A stretch of DNA of 33,199 nt from Candidatus Aminicenantota bacterium (GTDB taxonomy: Bacteria; Acidobacteriota; Aminicenantia; Aminicenantales; Aminicenantaceae), in the NCBI GenBank assembly GCA_016927475.1, contig JAFGMO010000030.1, positions 1-33,199 of the forward strand, read 5' to 3'. Under the pieces are notes generated by a model, which saw only the letters and a list, made by a program, of their open reading frames with translations, had not been told where the DNA came from and ran no database searches. Within the stretch, counting starts at the first letter, position 1, and each line of letters starts with the position of its first letter. Shown in pieces: positions 1 to 8,361 of this stretch. The position numbers and the translations under genes are program-made.

Positions 1-31
1 GAACAATGAAAATTATTGCCTGTAATCCTGG

Positions 32-54
32 ATCACCCGGATGAACCGGGTGAT
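32..54. terminator. Perfect 9-bp hairpin upstream of araB
   Basis: ATCACCCGG (32-40) and CCGGGTGAT (46-54) form a perfect 9-bp stem around a 5-nt loop (ATGAA). Only a broken T-rich stretch follows (61-70), so it is a weak intrinsic terminator for an upstream gene lying outside the window, or a leader structure of araB, which starts 49 nt further on. The rest of bases 1-102 shows no gene. Confidence 0.45.
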
Positions 55-102
55 GACTGGTGTTATTTTCTAGGTAATAATGCAGGTTAATCGGGAGAGG
101 GA

Positions 103-1797
103 ATGATGTCAAAAATAAATGAATATTCACTGGGACTTGACTTCGGGACAAATTCCGTTCGCGCCCTGGTTTTGAACCTGCGAACGGGAGAGGAAACGGC
201 TTCGGCCGAAGCGTTTTATCCCAGCGGGGAAGCCGGAGTGCTGACGTCCGGAAATCCCCACCTGGCCCGGCAGAATCCGGACGATTACCGGAAATGTCTG
301 TTGACCGTTGTCCCGTCGGTTCTGGATAAAGCGAGAGAGGATCATCATTTTTGTCCGGAAGCGGTTATCGGTATAGGGGTCGATGCCACGGGTTCTTCCC
401 CGCTGCCTGTTGATAAATGTGCTGCACCGCTGGCTTTTCAGAAGCGTTTCGCAGATAATCTTGATGCCCAGGTCTGGCTGTGGAAGGATCATACTTCGAG
501 TGAAGAAGCCGAGATAATCACCCGCCTGGCGCAAAAACTCCGTCCGCAGTATCTTGATAAATACGGAGGATCCTATTCTTCAGAATGGTTTTTTTCTAAG
601 ATTTGGCGCTGTCTCAATGTGAATCCCGATGTTTTTCAGGCCGCATGGACCTGGGTGGAATTAGCTGATTATATTCCGGCTCTTTTGACGGGATGTGATG
701 ATGCATCCCAAATCAAACGGGGAGCATGTGCTGCGGGACATAAGGCCATGTTCAACAAAGAATGGGGAGGGCTGCCGGATCGTTCGTTTCTCACCCGGAT
801 TCATCCGGAGATAGGAAAACTTCGGGATCGTCTGTTTGATTCTGTCCTGACCAGTGACAGGCCGGTGGGATTTTTGTCCCCGGAGTGGGCTGAAAAATTG
901 GGAGTGAGGCCCGGTATTCCGGTTGCCGCCGGAGCTCTTGATGCCCATCTTGGAGCTGTCGGATCGGGAATCGGAAAAGGCGTTCTGGTAAAGATCATCG
1001 GCACGTCAACATGTGATATTTTGGTTTCTCCTAGGGGGAAAAAAATCCGGGATATCCCAGGAATGTCCGGGATTGCTGACGGCTCGGTTTTGCCTGGTAT
1101 AACCGGAATAGAAGCGGGGCAGTCGGCGGTAGGGGATATCTTCAACTGGTTTGTTTCCCAGGTCTGCCGTGGAGATGAATCTCTTCATGAAGAGCTTTCT
1201 AAAAAAGCGTCTAATCTTCACCCCGGAGAATCGGGGCTTTTGGCTCTTGATTGGAACAACGGGAACCGTTCGGTTCTTGTAGATTACCGGTTAACCGGTC
1301 TTTTGGTTGGACAAACCCTTCATACGGGACGTGAAGAAATCTACAGAGCGCTGATTGAGGCAACCGCCTTTGGAGCCAGGATCATCATCGAGAGAATGGA
1401 AGACTTCGGCGTCAAGATCGACAGAATCATCAATTGCGGCGGGATTGCAGAAAAAAATCCGCTGGTTATGCGTATATACGCCGATGTTTTGGAACGTCCG
1501 ATGGAGATTTCCGCGTCACTCCAGACTTGTGCTTTGGGTGCGGCCATCATGGGAGGTGCGGCCGGTCGTGGGGAAACCGGGACCACGGCTGTGCGATCAC
1601 TCCAGGATATAGCCTGTCGCCAAAAAACTCAGATTTTTTCCCCCAAAAAAAAGGAAGGCCGTATTTATGATGACCTGTATATGCTTTACCGGAGGCTGCA
1701 TGATGCCTTTGGCCGCCGGGGCCGCGGGAAGAGCCTTTTTCCGGTGATGAAGGAGCTTTTGAAGGTCAAGAAAAAAAGCGTGGAATTGTTTTCCTGA
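103..1797 (+). CDS. araB: Ribulokinase (FGGY carbohydrate kinase)
   Basis: ATP-dependent kinase of the FGGY family, predicted to phosphorylate ribulose in the cytoplasm. At 564 residues it has the usual AraB length. The N-terminal phosphate-binding motif DFGTNSVRALV lies at about residues 14-24. The centre carries GALDAHLGAVG and IGTSTCDI, the latter characteristic of ribulokinases, followed by GIEAGQSAVGDIFNWF. The C-terminal FGGY domain has NCGGIAEKNPLVMRIYADV. Two adjacent ATGs (103 and 106) are both served by the purine-rich GGGAGAGG at 93-100, so the start is uncertain by one codon. No araA, araD or araC is visible, so the substrate cannot be confirmed from context; D-ribulose or another ketose is possible. 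It is followed by a 102-nt gap and looks separate from the dense gene run downstream. Confidence 0.9.
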   Translation: MMSKINEYSLGLDFGTNSVRALVLNLRTGEETASAEAFYPSGEAGVLTSGNPHLARQNPDDYRKCLLTVVPSVLDKAREDHHFCPEAVIGIGVDATGSSPLPVDKCAAPLAFQKRFADNLDAQVWLWKDHTSSEEAEIITRLAQKLRPQYLDKYGGSYSSEWFFSKIWRCLNVNPDVFQAAWTWVELADYIPALLTGCDDASQIKRGACAAGHKAMFNKEWGGLPDRSFLTRIHPEIGKLRDRLFDSVLTSDRPVGFLSPEWAEKLGVRPGIPVAAGALDAHLGAVGSGIGKGVLVKIIGTSTCDILVSPRGKKIRDIPGMSGIADGSVLPGITGIEAGQSAVGDIFNWFVSQVCRGDESLHEELSKKASNLHPGESGLLALDWNNGNRSVLVDYRLTGLLVGQTLHTGREEIYRALIEATAFGARIIIERMEDFGVKIDRIINCGGIAEKNPLVMRIYADVLERPMEISASLQTCALGAAIMGGAAGRGETGTTAVRSLQDIACRQKTQIFSPKKKEGRIYDDLYMLYRRLHDAFGRRGRGKSLFPVMKELLKVKKKSVELFS

Positions 1798-1899
1798 TTG
1801 GTTTTCAGGACTGCCGGGCAAGGAGGCTTATAGATAAGGGGGGCGTTCGTTGCATTCAAAAAATCATTGTGATATTCTTTCCGGCGGAGGGAAACAAAT

Positions 1900-2124
1900 A
1901 TGGAAGAGGATAAAATTAAAGAGCGGTTGCTGAAGGAAAATGAAGAATTTCGGAAAGCCTATGAAGAACACCAAAAACATGAAAAAGCACTCCGGATCAT
2001 CGGCAAAAAACCTTACCTGACGGAAGAGGATCAAATAAAGGAGAAAAATATAAAAAAACAGAAGCTTGCCTTAAAAGATAAAATGTATTACCTCATAGAC
2101 CAATATAAAAAAACCCACAAATAA
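1900..2124 (+). CDS. YdcH/DUF465 family small protein
   Basis: A 74-residue, highly charged, Lys/Glu-rich protein predicted to be almost entirely helical coiled coil. Its pattern (a first helix with KENEEFRKAYEEH, a short turn near KKPYLTEED, a second helix ending KMYYLIDQYKK) matches the YdcH/DUF465 family of small two-helix proteins of unknown function. A good Shine-Dalgarno (GGCGGAGGG, 1883-1891) precedes the ATG. It ends 21 nt before the dehydrogenase-like gene and may be co-transcribed with it. No enzymatic residues are apparent and the role is unknown. Confidence 0.75.
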   Translation: MEEDKIKERLLKENEEFRKAYEEHQKHEKALRIIGKKPYLTEEDQIKEKNIKKQKLALKDKMYYLIDQYKKTHK

Positions 2125-2145
2125 AGTCAGCGACGGATACCAAAA

Positions 2146-3165
2146 TTGAAACAAAAAATACGTGTCGCTCTGGTCGGCACTGATTCTCTTCAGGGAAAAG
2201 AGCTCAAAACCGCCCTGGACCGTCCGGGGACCATTTTCAGTTCGGTTGATTTTTTCGACACCGACGTCGATGAAGAATACAGCAAACTAACACAGTTTCG
2301 GGGAGAGCCGGCCGTCATACATCCTCTGGCCAGCGGATCGTTGCTTGGAGCGAACCTGGCTTTTCTGGCCTCCGGGGCCGACGTTAACCGGAACTTCGGT
2401 GTGAATGTCTTAAAAAAACAGAACTGTCGGGCTATTGACCTCAGCGGAGTTTTTAACCAGGATCCGGAAATTCCCCTGATTGTCAATGGGATTAATGATG
2501 ATATTCTGGCTCAAAAAAGACCTCGTCTCGTAGCCAATCCTCATCCGGTTACCATTATGCTTTCCCATTTTTATCACACTCTTCTCAAGAGTTTTAACAT
2601 CAAAAAATTTATAGGTTTTGTATTGCAGCCTGTTTCCGTTTTTGGAGAAGAAGGGATTCATGAACTGGCGGAACAGAGCGTAGCCCTTTTAAACGGAAGG
2701 GCGTTTCCCCGGAAGGTTTTTAAAGAACAGGTTGCCTTTAATCTTCTCTTCAACGAAGAACAGCCGGACAGCAACGGATTTTCACCGGTAGAGCTGCAGA
2801 TTATAAACGAAATGCGTAATATTTTGGACCGCCCGGATCTTCCTTTGTGCTTGTCTGTGGTTCAGGCACCTGTCTTTCATACATACTCGGTCATGGTTCA
2901 TCTCGAGACAGACCAGGATATTGAAAAAAAAGGAATTGAAAAAATTTTTAAATCGTCCGCACTTTTCAAATGGAATCCTTCCGGCTGGGCCGCTACACCG
3001 GCATCAGTGGCGGGAAAAAACGAAATTCATATTGGCCGTATCAAGATCGAACAAAAACGGCCCGGTTGTGTTTGGATGTGGCTTGTAGCTGATAATCTGA
3101 CCAGTGGTTCCGTTGTCAATGCCCTGGAAGTAGCTGAAAAAATGCTCGCCCTCGAGATGGATTAG
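2146..3165 (+). CDS. Aspartate-semialdehyde dehydrogenase-fold protein lacking catalytic residues (USG-1-like)
   Basis: A 339-residue protein with ASADH architecture: an N-terminal NAD(P)-binding domain beginning KIRVALVGTDSLQGKEL, the VANPHPVTIML segment where ASADH has its catalytic loop, and the C-terminal signature VADNLTSGSVVNALEVAEKML. Residue 134, where ASADH carries its nucleophilic cysteine (NPNCST), is proline (NPHPVT). The GHS motif holding the general-base histidine reads TYS, with Tyr247 in its place. Catalysis as an ASADH is therefore not expected. Escherichia coli USG-1 is a known example of a non-catalytic relative. The start is a TTG with no clear ribosome-binding site; no ATG lies nearby upstream in frame. 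It ends 1 nt before msbA, so it may be translationally coupled. A regulatory or structural role is inference. Confidence 0.8.
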   Translation: MKQKIRVALVGTDSLQGKELKTALDRPGTIFSSVDFFDTDVDEEYSKLTQFRGEPAVIHPLASGSLLGANLAFLASGADVNRNFGVNVLKKQNCRAIDLSGVFNQDPEIPLIVNGINDDILAQKRPRLVANPHPVTIMLSHFYHTLLKSFNIKKFIGFVLQPVSVFGEEGIHELAEQSVALLNGRAFPRKVFKEQVAFNLLFNEEQPDSNGFSPVELQIINEMRNILDRPDLPLCLSVVQAPVFHTYSVMVHLETDQDIEKKGIEKIFKSSALFKWNPSGWAATPASVAGKNEIHIGRIKIEQKRPGCVWMWLVADNLTSGSVVNALEVAEKMLALEMD

Positions 3166-3166
3166 A

Positions 3167-4975
3167 ATGAAAGAAATATCCGGGATGATCAGGCTCCTCT
3201 TTTCCGAGAAAAAGAGGCTTTTTCTTTCGTTTTTCTTTATGCTTTTTGTCGCCTTCTTCACCTATGTTTTTGTTGATATGGTCCAACCCATCATGGATGA
3301 GATGTTTCTGCAAGGCGCTTCCATACCGGAGATTCCCGAGAAAAAACGGTTAATGGATGCCATTTTTAATCTGCTCAATATCACCAAAGAGCAGATTGCA
3401 GCGAGTCTTCCTTTTGTCCTGGTGATTGTTATTTTCGGAAAAGGATTTTTCACCTTCCTTTCTTCCTATTTCATGAAATCCATCGGCATGAAAGCCGTTA
3501 TGAATCTTCGCAATGATCTTTTCGGCTCTTTCATTTATCAATCCGCAGAATTTTACGACAAATACCCTACGGGAAAGCTCATGCAGAGACTGACCAATGA
3601 TGTTGACAAAATACAGGAGGCGCTGTCGGGAAGTATGGGCGAGTTTATCCGGGAATTTTTTATCCTCATTGCTCTGCTGATAAGTTTGTTTCTCAAGGAT
3701 TGGAAACTTGCGCTGGCCTCCTTCGTCATTGCTCCCCTGGGTGTAATTCCCTTGCTTTTTTTCAGCGTTCAGTTGAAGAAGAGGGGGCTGAAAAACCAGA
3801 TGCGAATGGCCGATATTTACAATCTCCTTCATGAAACGATAACCGGGAACAAAATTGTCCAGGCTTTTTCCATGGAAAAATTCGAGATCGGGAAGTTTGT
3901 TCATTCGACGTTGAATTACTTCAAAACATCCCTCAAGCTGGCCTTGGTCGGGAGCATGTCTTCTCCTTTTATGGAGCTTATGGGAGGAATACTCGGTGCC
4001 ATTATTCTTTTAGTGGGGACAAACCGAATTGCCCAGGGACATATGAGTCCGGGAGATTTTGGTTCTTTTATGGTGGCCATTTTTTTGATTTATACGCCAA
4101 TCAAAAGAATAAGCCGTGCCAACAACATCATCCAGCAAGGTGTTGCCGGGTATGAACGTGTTTTGGAGGTCTTTCGGGAAAAACCCCGTATTGCGAACGC
4201 TCCGGATGCTTTTTCTTTACCCGATGTCAAGGGTGAAATCACATTTGATAAAGTCTGGTTCAGCTATACTGGGAAACGGTCTGTCCTCAAAAATATCAGT
4301 TTTGTGGTCAAGCCGACGAAGCTGGTGGCCCTCGTCGGATTGAGCGGAGCGGGAAAAACAACGATCATTAACCTTATATGCCGTTTTTATGATCCCGACA
4401 GAGGACAGGTTCTCATCGACGGTCACAATCTTTGCAAGGTAACTCTTGAATCATTGCGTTCAAAGATCGGATTGGTCACCCAGGAACTTATTCTGTTCAA
4501 TGATACGGTTTGGAATAATATAGCCTACGGAATAACGGACATCCCCAGGGAAAAGGTCATCAATTGTGCGCGGGCCGCTAAAGCCCACGATTTCATCATG
4601 GAGCTTCCCCAACAATACGATACCGTTATCGGAGAGAAAGGATGTTTTCTTTCCAGCGGCCAGCGGCAAAGGTTATCGATTGCCCGGGCCCTTCTTAAAG
4701 ACCCGCCGATACTCATACTGGACGAGGCAACATCGGCCCTTGATTCGGAATCGGAACGATTGATTCAAAGCGCCCTATCACATCTCATGAAATACCGGAC
4801 TAGCGTGGTTATCGCCCACCGCCTCTCCACCATACGAAAAGCGAATACAATATTGGTTGTCGATCAGGGAAAGATCGTGGAGAGCGGAAGTCACAATGAA
4901 CTCTGTAAAAAGGGAGGACTCTACCAGAAGCTTTATGAGCTTCAGTTTCCAAAATCGGGGGATTTATTCGAATGA
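3167..4975 (+). CDS. msbA: MsbA-like ABC exporter (fused membrane and ATPase domains)
   Basis: A 602-residue half-transporter. The N-terminal membrane domain (about 15-325) has roughly six hydrophobic segments. The ATPase domain has Walker A GLSGAGKTT (391-399), signature LSSGQ (495-499; Ser replaces the usual Gly), Walker B ILILDE (515-520) and the H-loop histidine at 551. Length and layout match lipid A/phospholipid flippases of the MsbA type, which act as homodimers in the inner membrane, and this fits a diderm cell. A multidrug exporter of the same family cannot be excluded. The ATG lies 1 nt after the upstream stop, and the gene overlaps yicC by the 4-nt ATGA. A periplasmic loop of about 35 residues between the first two membrane segments (near 40-75) is longer than in the textbook protein. 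Confidence 0.85.
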   Translation: MKEISGMIRLLFSEKKRLFLSFFFMLFVAFFTYVFVDMVQPIMDEMFLQGASIPEIPEKKRLMDAIFNLLNITKEQIAASLPFVLVIVIFGKGFFTFLSSYFMKSIGMKAVMNLRNDLFGSFIYQSAEFYDKYPTGKLMQRLTNDVDKIQEALSGSMGEFIREFFILIALLISLFLKDWKLALASFVIAPLGVIPLLFFSVQLKKRGLKNQMRMADIYNLLHETITGNKIVQAFSMEKFEIGKFVHSTLNYFKTSLKLALVGSMSSPFMELMGGILGAIILLVGTNRIAQGHMSPGDFGSFMVAIFLIYTPIKRISRANNIIQQGVAGYERVLEVFREKPRIANAPDAFSLPDVKGEITFDKVWFSYTGKRSVLKNISFVVKPTKLVALVGLSGAGKTTIINLICRFYDPDRGQVLIDGHNLCKVTLESLRSKIGLVTQELILFNDTVWNNIAYGITDIPREKVINCARAAKAHDFIMELPQQYDTVIGEKGCFLSSGQRQRLSIARALLKDPPILILDEATSALDSESERLIQSALSHLMKYRTSVVIAHRLSTIRKANTILVVDQGKIVESGSHNELCKKGGLYQKLYELQFPKSGDLFE

Positions 4976-5850
4976 TATGCAGCATGACGGGTTTTGGGGA
5001 AAAATCTATTAGCACCGAATCCCTGTCGGTGAAAATCGGCATAAAAACCCTTAACCACCGTTTTTTTGACTGGAATTTTCACGGGCCTGCTGTGGGTGAT
5101 CTGGAAGACCGGCTTCGATCCATCTGCCAGGAAAAAATCACCCGGGGGCGCGTGGATGTCTTTTTTGATTTGTTCTTTCAAGATTCCATGGGTTGGAAAG
5201 TCCTTGTCAATGAAGATCTGTTTCAAAAAGTCTTTCGGGCCGTAGATAAAATGTCAGCCAGGACCGGCAAAGACATCCACCTTGCCTTAGATAATGTGTT
5301 CAGTATTCCTTATATTGTTGAGATAAGCAAGCGGTCATTGAGGAAGGAGGAAAAAGAATTCCTGGAATCCCATTTCCGCAAAGTCCTGGATGTTGTTCTC
5401 AAGTCACGGCGGCGGGAAGGTTTTGCCCTTGAGAAGGAGCTGAGGCTGCGTATAAGAAACATGAAATCGATCTTGATTGATCTGGAGAAAGCCGCCGGAC
5501 TACAACCGGTTAAAATAAGGGAAAAGTTAATTCAAAGGATTAAAGAGTTGAACGGAGGAGGGGGCATTTCCGAAGACAAACTGATGGAAGAAACAGCCTA
5601 CTATGCTCAGCGTTATGACCTGGCGGAAGAAATAGCCCGGTTGAAAAGCCATTTGACCTATGCCGGAGAGCTCCTTTCTCCCCAGAAAGAGGGGCCGGCG
5701 GGTAAAAAGCTGGATTTTATTTCCCAGGAGCTTTTCCGGGAAACAAACACGATAAATTCCAAATCACAGGATATAGAGATTACCCGAATCTGTTTGACGA
5801 TGAAGGGAGAGATTGAAAGTTTGCGCCAGCAGGTTCAAAATATTGAATAA
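4972..5850 (+). CDS. yicC: YicC family endoribonuclease-like protein
   Basis: A 292-residue protein with both family hallmarks: MTGFG near the N-terminus (residues 5-9) and the C-terminal EIESLRQQVQNIE. YicC proteins are cytoplasmic ribonucleases, with a role in small-RNA and transcript turnover described in E. coli. The gene starts inside the msbA stop codon (ATGA overlap), suggesting coupled translation. It is followed at once by guanylate kinase, the usual partner of yicC across many bacterial phyla. The DUF1732 part lies in the C-terminal third, with the conserved ISEDKLMEETAYYAQRYDLAEEI-type region around residues 199-221. No unusual changes were seen. Confidence 0.9.
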   Translation: MICSMTGFGEKSISTESLSVKIGIKTLNHRFFDWNFHGPAVGDLEDRLRSICQEKITRGRVDVFFDLFFQDSMGWKVLVNEDLFQKVFRAVDKMSARTGKDIHLALDNVFSIPYIVEISKRSLRKEEKEFLESHFRKVLDVVLKSRRREGFALEKELRLRIRNMKSILIDLEKAAGLQPVKIREKLIQRIKELNGGGGISEDKLMEETAYYAQRYDLAEEIARLKSHLTYAGELLSPQKEGPAGKKLDFISQELFRETNTINSKSQDIEITRICLTMKGEIESLRQQVQNIE

Positions 5851-5865
5851 CATGGTTTGAGAAAT

Positions 5866-6471
5866 ATGCTTTTTATCATTACAGGCCCGTCAGGCAGTGG
5901 AAAATCATCAATAGTGAAAATGGTGTTAAAAGATCTGCCCGGGACAGAATTTTCCGTCTCCCATACGACTCGTCCCCGGAGGGGAACTGAAGTGAATGGG
6001 AAGGATTATTTTTTTATCGATCGTGCGACATTCCAGAAAATGATCAGACTGAATGGACTGGCTGAATGGGCTGAAGTTCACGGCCATTTATACGGCACTT
6101 CCCGTAAAGAGATCAATAAAAAGAACCGGTCCGGAGAACTTCTTCTGGATATAGATGTCCAGGGAGCAGCCCAGATAAAAAATTCATACAAAGAAGCCGT
6201 TTTTGTTTTTATTATGCCTCCTTCTCTTCAAGTCCTGCGGGAACGCCTTCAAAAAAGGGGGGAGAATGATGCCGATGAAATAGCCCGAAGATTAAAAACG
6301 GCCCGGGAAGAAATCAAAGAGTTCGAACATTTTGATTTTATTATTGTAAATGATAATTTGGGAAGCGCGGTTCGTGAATTGAGTGCCATTATTACCAGCC
6401 GGCGGTGTGGTCTGGAACAGCAAAGAGAAAAAGCGCTTTCCATTCTGCGAACCTTCGCGGAAGAGGAGTGA
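5866..6471 (+). CDS. gmk: Guanylate kinase
   Basis: Phosphorylates GMP to GDP with ATP in the cytoplasm. The P-loop GPSGSGKSS begins about residue 6 of the 201-residue protein. The GMP-binding segment TTRPRRGTEVNGKDYFFID follows, and the lid region includes KRGENDADEIARRL. The ATG at 5866 is preferred; an in-frame TTG at 5857 would add three residues and neither has a clear ribosome-binding site. It lies 15 nt after yicC and 8 nt before coaBC. In many bacteria rpoZ (RNA polymerase omega) sits at this point; here the spacing leaves no room for it. Confidence 0.93.
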   Translation: MLFIITGPSGSGKSSIVKMVLKDLPGTEFSVSHTTRPRRGTEVNGKDYFFIDRATFQKMIRLNGLAEWAEVHGHLYGTSRKEINKKNRSGELLLDIDVQGAAQIKNSYKEAVFVFIMPPSLQVLRERLQKRGENDADEIARRLKTAREEIKEFEHFDFIIVNDNLGSAVRELSAIITSRRCGLEQQREKALSILRTFAEEE

Positions 6472-6479
6472 GATTTGCC

Positions 6480-7691
6480 ATGTCTCAGATGATTACTCTT
6501 GGTGTTAGTTCTTCGATAAGTGTTTATAAAAGCTGCGAGATCATTCGAGAACTGCAAAAAAAGGGATTTGAGGTTCGGGTGATTTGTACCGCCAATGCAA
6601 CCCGGTTGATTTCTCCACGACTTTTCAGCGCCCTGTCAGGAAACAGGGTCGGAGTCGATTTTTTTCAAAACGAAATCAACGGAAAAATTGATCATATCGA
6701 TTGGGCCAGGAAGACCGATGTTTTTGCCGTTGCCCCCGCCACAGCCAATATTATCGGGAAATTTGCTGCGGGAATCGCTGATGACTTTCTGTCGACTTTT
6801 TTTATGGCTGTCGATTGTCCGGTTATCATTGCCCCGGCCATGAATGAAGTCATGTATCTCAAGCCTCAGGTTCGTTTGAATATGGATAAATTGAAGAGCT
6901 TGGGAGTCAGGATCATCGAGCCCGGCAGAGGATACCTTGCCTGTGGTGATGAAGGATGGGGGCGGTTGGCAGAGCCGGTTGAGATTGTGAAGGCCATCCA
7001 GAAAGCCCTAAAAGAAAAATCTGTTCTTAAGGGAAAAACGGTGTTGGTAACAGCCGGGCCGACACGAGAGCATCTGGATCCCGTGCGCTTTTTATCCAAT
7101 CCCTCGTCGGGCAAAATGGGCTATGCCTTGGCTGAAGCGGCCCTCTGGAGAGGGGCTGATGTTATTTTGGTCTCCGGTCCGACACATCTTCTTCCCCCCC
7201 GCGGCGTGACATACAAATCCGTTTGTTCGGCTTCGGAGATGGAACATGAGGTAAAAACAGCCTTTGCAAAAACAGATATTCTCATCATGTCCGCGGCCGT
7301 ATCCGATTTCCGGTTCGCTGATGTTTCCCAACAGAAGATCAAAAAAGAAAAATTGCCTTCACAAATAAAGGTTGTTCCCACCAAGGATATCTTGAAAGGA
7401 ATCGGAAGTAGAAAAGGAAACAAGGTTCTTGTTGGATTTGCCGCCGAAACGGAAAACATTAAAAAAAATGCCTTGAAAAAGCTTAAGGAAAAAAATCTCG
7501 ATATGATCGTAGTCAACCGTGTGGACGAGAAGAACATCGGATTCGGAGCGGATAAAAACCGGGTTCTTTTCCTTTCCCGGGATGGAAAAGAGATCGAAAC
7601 GGAAACCCTGAGCAAAGAGGAGATAGGACGGATTGTGGTTGAAAAAATCGGAGAGTTCGTTGACGAAAAAAATAAAAAATCTGGCCGATAA
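6480..7691 (+). CDS. coaBC: Bifunctional phosphopantothenoylcysteine decarboxylase/synthetase
   Basis: Makes 4'-phosphopantetheine from phosphopantothenate and cysteine, steps 2 and 3 of CoA synthesis. The N-terminal CoaC flavoprotein domain (about 1-185) has the active-site histidine in KIDHIDWA (His72), the substrate motif PAMNEVMY, and the flexible-flap cysteine in YLACGDEG (Cys155). The C-terminal CoaB domain (about 190-403) begins KGKTVLVTAGPTREHLDPVR and contains the NPSSGKMG nucleotide-binding motif. The ATG at 6480 is chosen because GAAGAGGAG lies just upstream at 6460-6468, and it gives 403 residues, the usual size; an earlier in-frame start would overlap gmk by 67 nt. CoaD, a later enzyme of the pathway, is on the other strand at 17339-17833. 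Confidence 0.94.
   Translation: MSQMITLGVSSSISVYKSCEIIRELQKKGFEVRVICTANATRLISPRLFSALSGNRVGVDFFQNEINGKIDHIDWARKTDVFAVAPATANIIGKFAAGIADDFLSTFFMAVDCPVIIAPAMNEVMYLKPQVRLNMDKLKSLGVRIIEPGRGYLACGDEGWGRLAEPVEIVKAIQKALKEKSVLKGKTVLVTAGPTREHLDPVRFLSNPSSGKMGYALAEAALWRGADVILVSGPTHLLPPRGVTYKSVCSASEMEHEVKTAFAKTDILIMSAAVSDFRFADVSQQKIKKEKLPSQIKVVPTKDILKGIGSRKGNKVLVGFAAETENIKKNALKKLKEKNLDMIVVNRVDEKNIGFGADKNRVLFLSRDGKEIETETLSKEEIGRIVVEKIGEFVDEKNKKSGR
7650..7655 (+). promoter_or_regulatory. Ribosome-binding site fixing the TTG start of the glycosylase
   Basis: GGAGAG sits 4 nt before an in-frame TTG at 7660, inside the 3' end of coaBC. It favours 7660 over the TTG codons at 7633 and 7639, which lack such a site. 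Confidence 0.5.
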
Positions 7692-8361
7692 TGTTGAAGA
7701 ACAGCTGAGGTTTTTTCAACAGATCGGTGCCGGCTTTTTGAATGTTTCCGAAAAAACGCAGATTCTCCCGAAAGAAAACAGAGAAGAACGGGAAGCTCCG
7801 GAGCTCCGTATGAAGCGCCTTGAATCAGCCGTTTTGAGCTGCCGGGGGTGCCGTCTGTCCGAAACAAGGACAAAAGCCGTGCCCGGGGAAGGGGATATTC
7901 GGACGGGTCTGATGTTTGTCGGAGAAGGTCCCGGACGGGATGAAGATATTCAAGGAAAGCCGTTCGTGGGACGGGCGGGTCAATTGTTGACCAAGATCAT
8001 CGCGGCTATGAAATACGACCGAAATCAAGTTTACATCACTAATGTGGTCAAATGCCGTCCCCCGAACAATCGAAATCCCAAACCTGAAGAAATCGAACAA
8101 TGCCGTGATTATCTTTTGGAACAGATCGATATCATCCAACCCCGGGTGATCGTTACGTTGGGCAGGGTGGCTGCGGATTTTTTTGTTAAAAGTTCTCTCA
8201 AAATGACCGATCTCAGGGGCCATTTTTATGATTTTCAAGGGATTCAGGTTATGCCCACTTTTCACCCTTCCTATCTTGTCCGGAATGAGGGGAATAAATC
8301 TTTGAAGCGGATGGTCTGGGAAGACATGAAAAAGGTCATGGCTTTTCTGGGCAAAAAATGA
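7660..8361 (+). CDS. Family 4 uracil-DNA glycosylase (iron-sulfur)
   Basis: Removes uracil from DNA in base-excision repair. The family-4 features are complete: motif GEGPGRDEDIQGKPFVGRAG in the active site, the HPSYL motif near the C-terminus, and four cysteines placed as the 4Fe-4S ligands (Cys61, Cys64, Cys132, Cys148). The N-terminal 45 residues are polar and variable, as is common in longer members. The start is a TTG at 7660, within coaBC, giving a 233-residue protein and a 32-nt overlap. The stop overlaps the priA start (ATGA). Placement between coaBC and priA puts a repair enzyme in the same transcript as replication restart. Confidence 0.88.
   Translation: MTKKIKNLADNVEEQLRFFQQIGAGFLNVSEKTQILPKENREEREAPELRMKRLESAVLSCRGCRLSETRTKAVPGEGDIRTGLMFVGEGPGRDEDIQGKPFVGRAGQLLTKIIAAMKYDRNQVYITNVVKCRPPNNRNPKPEEIEQCRDYLLEQIDIIQPRVIVTLGRVAADFFVKSSLKMTDLRGHFYDFQGIQVMPTFHPSYLVRNEGNKSLKRMVWEDMKKVMAFLGKK

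Noticed and set aside
1850..1878. Promoter-like TTGCAT-17 nt-TATTCT before the DUF465 gene
   Set aside because: Only 3 of 6 and 4 of 6 consensus matches, and the implied start would fall on the ribosome-binding site.
7121..7873. 250-residue minus-strand frame opposite coaBC and the glycosylase gene
   Set aside because: Ser/Phe-rich shadow of two strongly conserved genes with no family resemblance.
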